Shown: positions 34,297-41,687 of the stretch, piece by piece
Position numbering within the stretch: the stretch's first letter is position 1
How the letters are laid out: each line of letters begins with the position of its first letter
Assembly: GCA_965242845.1 (NCBI GenBank)
Contig: CBDETC010000001.1
Span: forward strand, 562,855-626,854
Origin: RHLJ01 sp965242845
Lineage (GTDB): Bacteria; Bacteroidota; Rhodothermia; Balneolales; Balneolaceae
Length of the DNA stretch: 64,000 nucleotides
Direction: 5' to 3'
The notes under the pieces: generated by a model
Databases searched by the model: none
What the model saw: only the letters and a program-made list of their open reading frames with translations
Told to the model about the DNA's origin: nothing
Program-made: the position numbers and the translations under genes

Positions 34297-35622
34297 ATGG
34301 GGAAGAAAAAAGAAAATAAAAACTCTTTTGGTACCAGGCTGGTGCTCCCATTCATTTTACTTGTTCTTGCAAGCTGCCAGTCTTATCTCCTTGATGATGC
34401 CCAGTATGACCTTCGAGATTCTTTTTCGGAAGGTGATTTCGCCAAATCAGAACAGCTGCTAAAGAATTTTGATCAGCAAAACCTATACAAGAGTAAAGAC
34501 GCCGTGCTTTGGAATCTTGAAAACGGAATGATCTATCGGTTTGCTGGCAAATATGACACCAGCACTACTTTTTTAAGTCAGGCTGAATTAGAAATTGAGG
34601 ACAACTATACCAAAAGTATAAGCACCGGCTTCAAATCACTAATTGCCAACGATAATAAACTGGCTTATGACGGGGAACCTTATGAGAATGTGTACCTAAA
34701 CGCATTCAAAGCCTTGAACTTTGTTCATCTTAAAGATTGGGAAGGTGCGCTGGTTGAAACCCGGCGAATGAGTTTTAAGATGGAGCAACTGGATATAAAG
34801 ATTAAAGGGTTGGCTGATGCTTTTTCAAAGGCAGATAGTTCTGGTAAAGGAGAATGGGAGTCTAAAAAAGTAAACATTCAAAACAGCGCTTTTGCTCATT
34901 ATCTCTCAACCGTTTTATACGCCAAAACTGGAAGACCAGACAATGCTCGTATAGAATTTGAAAAGATTGGAATAGCCTTTCGAGACCAGGCAGCTCTTGG
35001 AGATTATGAGCCCTTTGATACCAAAGAACTTGAATACCTGAAAGACCCAACTACTTATAATGTACTCCTAACAAGTTTTACAGGGCAGTCCCCCATTAAG
35101 TATCAGGATGATGTTCGATTATTTCTTGATGAAGGCTATATAAAATTTTCCTTCCCCTCGGTAGAATTATACCCAACACAAGTACATAATGTACGGGCTG
35201 TGATAAATGGGAAAAGAGATCTCAATCTTCATCTTATTGAGGAAATGGATCTCGTTTCAAAAGAAATCTATCGAGCTAAACAACCCATTATCTATACCAG
35301 GGCTTTCCTGCGATCATTGTTTAAAGCAGGTGGTACATCTTTAATTTCTAATGCAATTGAAGAAGAAAGTAAAGGTGCAGGATTCATTGCGAAAGCTCTA
35401 AGCCTGTTATATAAAGAAGCCAGCGAAAAAGCTGACTTAAGGGCATGGCAAACTATGCCAGGACAAGCCTGGATGCATGCTATCGATCTTCCGATAGGAA
35501 CTAATACCGTAACCCTTGAATACCTCTCCTCTACCGGCAGGGTTATGTATGCCGAAGAGTATGAAGTGGACATAACAGAAAATACTGACCTCGAACTAAT
35601 AGAATCGATTTTTTCAAAATGA
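34297..35622 (+). CDS. COG3014-like lipoprotein (TPR-rich)
   Basis: A 441-residue lipoprotein with lipobox LVLASC (about 25) and a helical, TPR-like body: DAVLWNLENGMIYRFAGKYD, LNFVHLKDWEGALVETRRMS and LSTVLYAKTGRPDNARIEFE. The C-terminal third turns into beta-rich segments (YTRAFLRSLFKAGG, TNTVTLEYLSSTGRVMYAEE). The length, TPR start and position immediately before an LpoB-like gene match the COG3014 proteins known beside LpoB in proteobacteria. A role in peptidoglycan synthase control is inferred from that neighbourhood. The next gene starts 32 bases after the stop. Confidence 0.78.
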   Translation: MGKKKENKNSFGTRLVLPFILLVLASCQSYLLDDAQYDLRDSFSEGDFAKSEQLLKNFDQQNLYKSKDAVLWNLENGMIYRFAGKYDTSTTFLSQAELEIEDNYTKSISTGFKSLIANDNKLAYDGEPYENVYLNAFKALNFVHLKDWEGALVETRRMSFKMEQLDIKIKGLADAFSKADSSGKGEWESKKVNIQNSAFAHYLSTVLYAKTGRPDNARIEFEKIGIAFRDQAALGDYEPFDTKELEYLKDPTTYNVLLTSFTGQSPIKYQDDVRLFLDEGYIKFSFPSVELYPTQVHNVRAVINGKRDLNLHLIEEMDLVSKEIYRAKQPIIYTRAFLRSLFKAGGTSLISNAIEEESKGAGFIAKALSLLYKEASEKADLRAWQTMPGQAWMHAIDLPIGTNTVTLEYLSSTGRVMYAEEYEVDITENTDLELIESIFSK

Positions 35623-35654
35623 ACATAATTAACCAAAACCAACAAGCAACTACC

Positions 35655-36260
35655 ATGAAATACACTCTATTGAGTACGCTAATGATACTCATGGCCATAA
35701 CCGCATGCCGTCCATCAAATGAAGTTTCCCGGATCGACCCCGGAACAACGACTGATTTGTCAGGAAGATGGAATGATACCGATGCTCGTTTAGTAGCAGA
35801 AGAAATGATCAGTGATGCACTTACTAAACCCTGGCTGAATCAGTTCAGCAGAGACAGTCAGAAGCCTCCTGTTTTAATTCTAGGGAGAGTTAGAAACGAA
35901 AGCATGGAGCACATTGATACCGAAGTGTTTACTAAAGAAATGGAACGAGCATTTGTTAATTCCGGATCTGTTTCGGTCGTAGCTAATTCAGAGGAGCGAC
36001 AACAAATCCGTGATGAGCGTGCTGACCAACAAGATTTTGCTTCTTTTGAAACCACAAAGAGAATGGCTCAGGAGCTGGGAGCGGATTTTATGATGATTGG
36101 CAATATTAATTCTATTGTTGATGAAACCGTTGATAACAGAACCGTTGCCGTTTTCTACACCGTTAACCTTGAGCTTGTCAATGTTGAGTCAAACCAAAAA
36201 GTTTGGATCGGTAATAAGAAGATCAAAAAGCTTATTGAACGAAGAAACTACAGAGGGTAA
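35655..36260 (+). CDS. LpoB-like penicillin-binding protein activator lipoprotein
   Basis: A 201-residue lipoprotein. ATG at 35655 (MKYTLLSTLMILMAITACRP) gives the lipobox AITAC; an in-frame ATG 36 bases earlier is less likely. The mature domain has LpoB hallmarks: DARLVAEEMISDAL, then PVLILGRVRNESMEHIDTEV, FVNSGSVSVV, AQELGADFMMIGNINSI and a TVNLELVNVESNQKVWIG segment. In E. coli LpoB crosses to the peptidoglycan synthase PBP1B and stimulates it. No PBP gene is in the window. A terminator follows, then the FAD oxidoreductase. Confidence 0.85.
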   Translation: MKYTLLSTLMILMAITACRPSNEVSRIDPGTTTDLSGRWNDTDARLVAEEMISDALTKPWLNQFSRDSQKPPVLILGRVRNESMEHIDTEVFTKEMERAFVNSGSVSVVANSEERQQIRDERADQQDFASFETTKRMAQELGADFMMIGNINSIVDETVDNRTVAVFYTVNLELVNVESNQKVWIGNKKIKKLIERRNYRG

Positions 36261-36282
36261 AATTCCTCTCGCTAATTTATCC

Positions 36283-36314
36283 AGGCTTTCTGATTTTCAG
36301 AAAGCCTTTTTTTT
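36283..36314 (+). terminator. Rho-independent terminator after lpoB-like gene
   Basis: AGGCTTTCTG-ATTTT-CAGAAAGCCT forms a ten-base-pair stem followed by eight T residues. The FAD oxidoreductase reading frame begins right at its end. Confidence 0.88.
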
Positions 36315-36317
36315 GAA

Positions 36318-37427
36318 ATAGATACAATTAACCGATTAGATAGACATATCGATTTCTGCATTTTAGGAGCAGGACTAGCCGGGATTAGCCTTGCTCACGA
36401 ACTTTCAAAAAGAAATGTATCGGTTTGTGTTGTTGACCCTAACGGAGTTGCAGGCGGAGCCTCTGGCACACCAATAGGCTTAGTAAACCCGGCTGGTGGG
36501 CGTTTCGCATCGTTAGCCTGGAAAGCAGAGCAGTGTTACTCTTCTATTCTCGATAATCTTCGATTTGTAAGTGAACAAATAGGAGCTTCTTTTTTTGCTA
36601 ATACTGGAGTACTCCGCCCAGCTCTTGATGAAGAGATTGCCACTAAGATGTTCAACAACGTTAAAAATAAAGACTGGCCAGACGACTGGATATCCTGGTT
36701 GAGTGAACAAGAGATAAAGGCATTCCATCCAGGAATTAACTGCATTGGAGGTGGTATATGGCTTCCCATAGGTCTCACCGTAAATATTCCCAGCTACCTT
36801 TCGAATTTTACTGAACTTCTTAAGAAGAATGGTGTGTCCTTTTTGATTGATCAATCTTATACCCTTTCGAGGATAGATAAGAATTGGAGCATTACCTCTA
36901 GCGATGGTCTTTCTTTCTCTGCAAAGCATGTAGTTTTCTGTACAGGGTCGTCAATCATCGATGGAAAAGAGTGGTCAGATCTTCTTGTACACCCTGTTAA
37001 AGGACAACTTGCTGTTTTTAGATCTGGAAATCCACTACCCTTTAAACATGCCGTCTCTGCACTTGGATACATTGCGTCCTTATCTGAAAAAGAATTTGTG
37101 GTTGGAAGTACCTATGAGCATAAGTTTGATCATCCTGACCCTGATCAACAAGGATTAGATTACTTACTTAACCGCTTTAACAAGGTGCTACCTGAACTTG
37201 CTTCAAATTCAACGCTCGCGGGAAACTGGTCGGGAATACGGCTTTCCACTCCAAATCGAAAACCAATTCTTGGACATCATAAAACGATTGAAAACAGTTC
37301 TGTTTTTTGTGGGCTGGCTTCCAAAGGATTGCTTTATTCCGCTTATCTATCCAGGCTAATGGCTGAATTTCTACTGGAAGAGAAAGAACTTCCCAAAGAA
37401 GTCTCAATAGATAGGTTCACTAAATAA
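36318..37427 (+). CDS. FAD-dependent oxidoreductase (DAO fold), no normal start codon
   Basis: A DAO-family flavoenzyme of about 369 residues. The frame is open from 36294 and holds the FAD-binding Rossmann start FCILGAGLAGISLAHELSKR (GxGxxG at about 16-21). It then has GGASGTPIGLVNPAGGRFA, GVLRPAL and, near the end, WSGIRLSTPNRKPILG with the second FAD contact. No ATG, GTG or TTG occurs in this frame until 36648, which would remove the whole FAD site. Candidates upstream are ATA 36318, ATT 36327 and ATC 36348, none with a ribosome-binding site, and the lpoB terminator ends at 36314. Either a rare start is used or the start was lost. The fold resembles the oxidase half of MnmC; the substrate is unknown. 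The boundary given is a guess. Confidence 0.75.
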   Translation: MDTINRLDRHIDFCILGAGLAGISLAHELSKRNVSVCVVDPNGVAGGASGTPIGLVNPAGGRFASLAWKAEQCYSSILDNLRFVSEQIGASFFANTGVLRPALDEEIATKMFNNVKNKDWPDDWISWLSEQEIKAFHPGINCIGGGIWLPIGLTVNIPSYLSNFTELLKKNGVSFLIDQSYTLSRIDKNWSITSSDGLSFSAKHVVFCTGSSIIDGKEWSDLLVHPVKGQLAVFRSGNPLPFKHAVSALGYIASLSEKEFVVGSTYEHKFDHPDPDQQGLDYLLNRFNKVLPELASNSTLAGNWSGIRLSTPNRKPILGHHKTIENSSVFCGLASKGLLYSAYLSRLMAEFLLEEKELPKEVSIDRFTK

Positions 37428-37458
37428 AAAAAGCCCCCATGTTTAAACAAGGGGGCTT
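37424..37458 (-). terminator. Rho-independent terminator, minus strand
   Basis: AAGCCCCC and GGGGGCTT form an eight-base-pair stem around a 12-base loop; reading the minus strand it is followed by a T run. It ends the minus-strand outer-membrane gene and lies just past the stop of the convergent oxidoreductase. Confidence 0.8.
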
Positions 37459-37478
37459 AAATGAAAACCAGTTTTTTA

Positions 37479-38990
37479 TCAGAACCTAAGTACTAAACCA
37501 CTAAATGCAGCTGTAACAGAGCTTCCGTTATTTCCTGAATTTGCCACCATAGATCCAGCAAAGGTCAGTTCCAGGAATCGGAAATCAAGACCAATACCTG
37601 CAGAATAAGCTGCTGATGAATACCCTCCTAGTCGAGTACCAAATCTTATTGGGATAAAGCCTAAGAAACGATATTGAGCCCCCAGGGTAAGTGCACTTCT
37701 TCTTGAATTCGAACCAACATCATTAAATCCAAACCCATAGTCTAAGGTTGTCGTAAGCTTCCCTAAAGTAAGTGCAGCTCCAAAATTATACATTCCTGGT
37801 AAGGAGTATTTTTGGCCACTTACATCCTCAGAAGTAAAGCCACCATAGACATCGTTACCAAGGCTGTCTGCTAAGTCATCAAAATAATCTCCAGGAGCCT
37901 GATCACCTACATCCCCATCAATAGTTACAAGTCCTGATGCGGTTACTCTGGACGGAGTTTCATCATAGGTTATACTTCCCATATCAGTGATGGACATCGC
38001 CAATCTCAGTACCTGTTTTTTACCGAAGAATCCAAGTGCAGGAAGAGAAACATCTAACTCAGCAGTTACCCCTAAATCAAGCCCAAAGCCAGAACCGAGG
38101 GTACCAATGTCTGAACCGGTGTAATCAACGAAATCGTCAAACTTGGCATCATCATCAGTTTCACGAGCTAGAGAATATGCTCTTAGTTGCTCTGAAAGCT
38201 CTCCATATGTGTACCATGAATACTCAAACTCATGTCGAATCCCACCATTACTTGTTATCGAAACCGGATCAACGGTTAGCGTTGATGTTAAATCAAGCTC
38301 AGTAGATTGCAGTCCAACGATATACTTAGGAGCAACACCTGCATAAACATTTATTCCATTAATGAATGGTAATGCTTCTACAAGACCACTAAGAGGCAGT
38401 GGTAATTTCATTGCATATCCGACGGATATTTCTGCATAAGAAATCGTGCGGCTATTAAGATCAACTGGAACTCCAGATCCGAATTGATCCGAATCCAAGC
38501 CATAGAATAACAGCTCAGCAAAACCTTTATTCAAGGTAAGATCTTCTGTTGTTCTTACTCTTGTAGCCAGACTGAAAGCCGAGTTTTTACCTCTGCTGGA
38601 AAAGCCAAAAGGAACTACATCAATAGTAGTTGCTAAATCTCTGGTATTGGTAACATCAGATCCAAACCAGTCATTTAACATGTCCACCCTGGTTTGTCCT
38701 TCAATAGTCAATCCTCGAGTGAAATATTGATCGTACACATCAAGATTTACAAAGCTTCCTCCGGCTCTTACACCTACCCCACCAACAAGTCCTAATGTTC
38801 TTCTCGGCTTTCTGCCGTCATCCAACATGAGGTTAGCTGGATTCAGGAAATTGGCATGGTATCCGTCAATAAATGCGGTTCCTCCACCACCCATTCCAAG
38901 GGTAGCAGAATTATAATGTCTGCTTTGAGCTACTAAGGAAGCAGCTGAAAGAGCAAATGTGATCGTGAAAATGATTCTTAAATTTTTCAT
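37479..38990 (-). CDS. Outer-membrane protein, DUF5723/PorV-like barrel
   Basis: A 503-residue outer-membrane protein with signal peptide MKNLRIIFTITFALSAASLV and cleavage after VAQ. The mature start, YNSATLGMGGGGTAFIDGYHANFLNPANL, is the typical opening of PorV/FadL-like barrels of Bacteroidota, and the body alternates glycine and aromatic strands (TLGAQYRFLGFIPIRFGTRLG). The C-terminus ends in LVLRF. It is the second gene of a two-gene transcript; the 755-residue lipoprotein is immediately upstream (12-base gap), so they probably form one surface assembly. Confidence 0.82.
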   Translation of the reverse strand: MKNLRIIFTITFALSAASLVAQSRHYNSATLGMGGGGTAFIDGYHANFLNPANLMLDDGRKPRRTLGLVGGVGVRAGGSFVNLDVYDQYFTRGLTIEGQTRVDMLNDWFGSDVTNTRDLATTIDVVPFGFSSRGKNSAFSLATRVRTTEDLTLNKGFAELLFYGLDSDQFGSGVPVDLNSRTISYAEISVGYAMKLPLPLSGLVEALPFINGINVYAGVAPKYIVGLQSTELDLTSTLTVDPVSITSNGGIRHEFEYSWYTYGELSEQLRAYSLARETDDDAKFDDFVDYTGSDIGTLGSGFGLDLGVTAELDVSLPALGFFGKKQVLRLAMSITDMGSITYDETPSRVTASGLVTIDGDVGDQAPGDYFDDLADSLGNDVYGGFTSEDVSGQKYSLPGMYNFGAALTLGKLTTTLDYGFGFNDVGSNSRRSALTLGAQYRFLGFIPIRFGTRLGGYSSAAYSAGIGLDFRFLELTFAGSMVANSGNNGSSVTAAFSGLVLRF

Positions 38991-39002
38991 GGTCTTGCTT
39001 CC

Positions 39003-41270
39003 TTAGTTTACAGTGTTTTCAATGGTTAGCTGTGCACTTACACTAATACGTATAGCATCTGTTGCCCTGAGTTTGACTTCCTCATTCTCTGTAGTTCTAA
39101 GGCCAGCCTCTATAATGATGGAAGCCGTTTCAGATAAGTCGAGAAGTTGTTGCTCAGTCAAGGCGATTTGTATACTTCCATCAGTATTAGAAGAAGCAAA
39201 ACGTGTAACAGGATCTACGGTAGCTCCTAAAAGCTCGTACCTTTCACCTGAAGAAGCATCGATAGGTAATGTGGTTACTTCACCACCATTTTCATCTAAG
39301 AAGATGAGACTCAGTTCTACACCTAACGGCAACCCATTACTGTAATTAATATTCAGTAACCCTTCTGTAATCTTAGCATCATCATCATCACCAGGTAAAT
39401 CCTGTAAATCAGAAGTCTCTGTAGTATCACTAAATGTTGCAGAGGTTGATGTACTGAAAGCTAATGGAAGGTTAACTACAATCATCGGATCAAATTCCAA
39501 TGGAGTACTTATAGTAGCTTCTGTTCCATCTTCATTAACTACAGATTTACCAATAAATCGAATCTCATTGGGCAGATTATTCAAAAACTCATTTACAGTT
39601 GAGTTTGTTGAATCAAAGGTCAAGGAGAATGGACCTGGATTAGTAATCGCATCATAAGTTTCCAGTTCAAACTTGATCATTTGGCTTGGTAATAATTGAC
39701 TCCCATTTGCCTGTAACCCAGATATTGGATCTGTTGGCTGCACTTCAGCATCAGATCCGGATTTACCACTTAAAAATACTTCGTCACCATCACCATTTAC
39801 TCCGACAAAGGATGCGTAAATGGTAGTTGGAACTCCAATATTGGACGTATAATCAATTGTTAAAGAAGCCTGGGTAAACTCGAGTCCCTCGATCTGAGAA
39901 GAAAGATCTTCTAGCCCGTCTATTTCTGTTAATTCAGCCTCAGTATCATTGAATAGATCGATAATTCCGTCATTTCCGACATCATCACCAAGAACTACTG
40001 TCTGAGGTACTATCTCCCCAAATGCTTCTGCTATAGCCAGATTTGAAATTTCTACTCTTGAAGAAATCTCATCTGTTTCCGTAATAACTCTTGTTTGATC
40101 TCCAGGAGCAGCGTCCTGAGTATTTTCTGTTACTGAGAGGATGTTGTATTCAATTTCATTATTGAATGCGAACAACCTATATCCAGTAAGGTCAATATTT
40201 TTTGTACCTGAAGTACTGTTTCGTATGATTTGATCATTTCCTGCTACATATTCAATCACTAATGAATCACCAGGTAAGTAATTGGGGCCTTGTCGTATTC
40301 CTGGAAAACTTATCACAAGAGAATCTATGGTAAGATCTAACCCATTCACTATTGGATCCATGTCCAAGTTACCTGATGCCAATTCTACATAGTGGTTTGG
40401 CGAAGAGAAAATGAATTCAGTAGCATCAAACTCGGTAGTACTGCTGGTTGAGAATCGTTGCGAAGTTAATGCAGCCTCAACAGCAGAGGCAACTAAATCC
40501 ACCCCATCAATACTTTCAACAACTAACTCACCGGGATTAGCCTGAGTGTTCTGAGCATTCCAGGATACCGATATATCTACGTTTAGATCAGAGAGTACAT
40601 CTCCATCAGAAAAAGGAATTTGACCTGAGCTAGTTGCACCGTGGTTAACATTATTTATTGCACCATTTGCTATAAAGGTACCTCCCGAATTTAAATCCAT
40701 ATCAATCTGAGTGATATCAAATCCGAGATTGTTACTAATTGTAACTTCAATTGCACCACGTTTAATCGTTGCACTTACAAAGAAATCAGTATTATCCCCC
40801 ACTTCAATATTAACTGGAGCCGGAGTACTACCCCCTGGTATTGGAGTACCAGCAGGAACAAGAGCTGGGTTTAGACCAGTTAATTGCTCGAAATCTGCGG
40901 TACCAAGATCAGAACCTCCAGAAGAGAAACTCCCAATTTCCAATTCTCCTACTTCAGAGCTAAAGTCTGCAGGATCTGTGCTGATTTCAGGAATGGCGTC
41001 ATTTAAATCACCAAACTCAAAATCTTGCTCCTGAGAAAGGCTAATAAACCCCGTTGCATCTAATGTAAAAAGCGAATCAAATTCGCTTCCTGTTGTGTCG
41101 ATTAATACATCGACTGATCCACCTCCGCCCAGAAACTGATACTCTTTGTCAACGAGAATAGGAGCTTCTATGCGTTGGGATGTAGTGAAGTCTGGTTTTT
41201 TTGGTATTTCACACCCCACAAGGGCGACAAAGACCAATAACCAAACAGTTAACAGCTTAAAATTACGCAT
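39003..41270 (-). CDS. Large lipoprotein, function unknown
   Basis: A 755-residue lipoprotein starting MRNFKLLTVWLLVFVALVGC with the lipobox ALVGC. The mature protein is rich in D, S, T and N and poor in lysine. It is beta-rich, with several recurring blocks of about 100 residues (for example EVTISNNLGFDITQIDMDLN, LEFDPMIVVNLPLAFSTSTS and IIIEAGLRTTENEEVKLRAT). It resembles no named family. Immediately before the DUF5723-like barrel gene, it is likely displayed on the surface and assembled with that barrel. Calcium binding is possible from the acidic content but unproven. Confidence 0.65.
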   Translation of the reverse strand: MRNFKLLTVWLLVFVALVGCEIPKKPDFTTSQRIEAPILVDKEYQFLGGGGSVDVLIDTTGSEFDSLFTLDATGFISLSQEQDFEFGDLNDAIPEISTDPADFSSEVGELEIGSFSSGGSDLGTADFEQLTGLNPALVPAGTPIPGGSTPAPVNIEVGDNTDFFVSATIKRGAIEVTISNNLGFDITQIDMDLNSGGTFIANGAINNVNHGATSSGQIPFSDGDVLSDLNVDISVSWNAQNTQANPGELVVESIDGVDLVASAVEAALTSQRFSTSSTTEFDATEFIFSSPNHYVELASGNLDMDPIVNGLDLTIDSLVISFPGIRQGPNYLPGDSLVIEYVAGNDQIIRNSTSGTKNIDLTGYRLFAFNNEIEYNILSVTENTQDAAPGDQTRVITETDEISSRVEISNLAIAEAFGEIVPQTVVLGDDVGNDGIIDLFNDTEAELTEIDGLEDLSSQIEGLEFTQASLTIDYTSNIGVPTTIYASFVGVNGDGDEVFLSGKSGSDAEVQPTDPISGLQANGSQLLPSQMIKFELETYDAITNPGPFSLTFDSTNSTVNEFLNNLPNEIRFIGKSVVNEDGTEATISTPLEFDPMIVVNLPLAFSTSTSATFSDTTETSDLQDLPGDDDDAKITEGLLNINYSNGLPLGVELSLIFLDENGGEVTTLPIDASSGERYELLGATVDPVTRFASSNTDGSIQIALTEQQLLDLSETASIIIEAGLRTTENEEVKLRATDAIRISVSAQLTIENTVN

Positions 41271-41538
41271 CTGTTATTTGATTGAGTTGTTATTAAAAGT
41301 AGAAATAATCCTAATGTATTGATTAACCTAAGAAAGGGAAGTTTGAAAGCAAATTAGATTCTTACAATTCATTATTCCCCTATAAGCCTGTAACATATGT
41401 TAGTCGAAAATTAAAGTAGCTATAATTTTCAAAAATTGACGGGTGTTTTTTTGTTGAGCTCAATTCTTTACAGTAAAAAAATATGATTTCTCATTTGTAC
41501 TGACCGAACCTGCTCTACGAAGCCTTAGCATAGTAGAG

Positions 41539-41626
41539 CGGAGAGGGAGGGATTCGAACCCTCGGTACCCTTGTGAGGCACACACGCTTTCCAGGCGAGC
41601 CCGTTCGACCACTCCGGCACCTCTCC
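41539..41626 (-). tRNA. tRNA-Ser (GGA anticodon)
   Basis: An 88-base tRNA with the long variable arm of serine tRNAs. Acceptor GGAGAGG/CCTCTCC, T arm GAGGG-TTCGAAT-CCCTC (minus strand), and anticodon loop CTGGAAA (anticodon GGA). The anticodon stem is CTCGC/GCGTG, so one pair is T-T. Discriminator G; CCA is not encoded. Confidence 0.93.
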
Positions 41627-41640
41627 TTTCTGAAGGGCGT

Positions 41641-41671
41641 CAAAGATAGAGCTAATAATTACTGTTATCAA
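41641..41671 (-). promoter_or_regulatory. Bacteroidota-type promoter of tRNA-Ser
   Basis: On the minus strand, TTG (41669-41671) precedes TATCTTTG (41641-41648) by 20 bases, and the tRNA starts 14 bases further on. The layout matches the tRNA-Val promoter. Confidence 0.7.
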
Positions 41672-41687
41672 TATAAATGGAGATGAA

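Noticed and set aside
36513..36929. Minus-strand open frame of 138 residues
   Set aside because: It lies opposite the oxidoreductase, whose frame shows FAD motifs; the minus frame has none and no start signals.
36648..37427. ATG at 36648 as the oxidoreductase start
   Set aside because: It would discard the GAGLAG FAD-binding site that is open and conserved just upstream in the same frame.
41271..41538. A gene or RNA in the longest intergenic stretch
   Set aside because: The 268 bases are AT-rich with stops in all frames, and no promoter box or hairpin pattern stood out.
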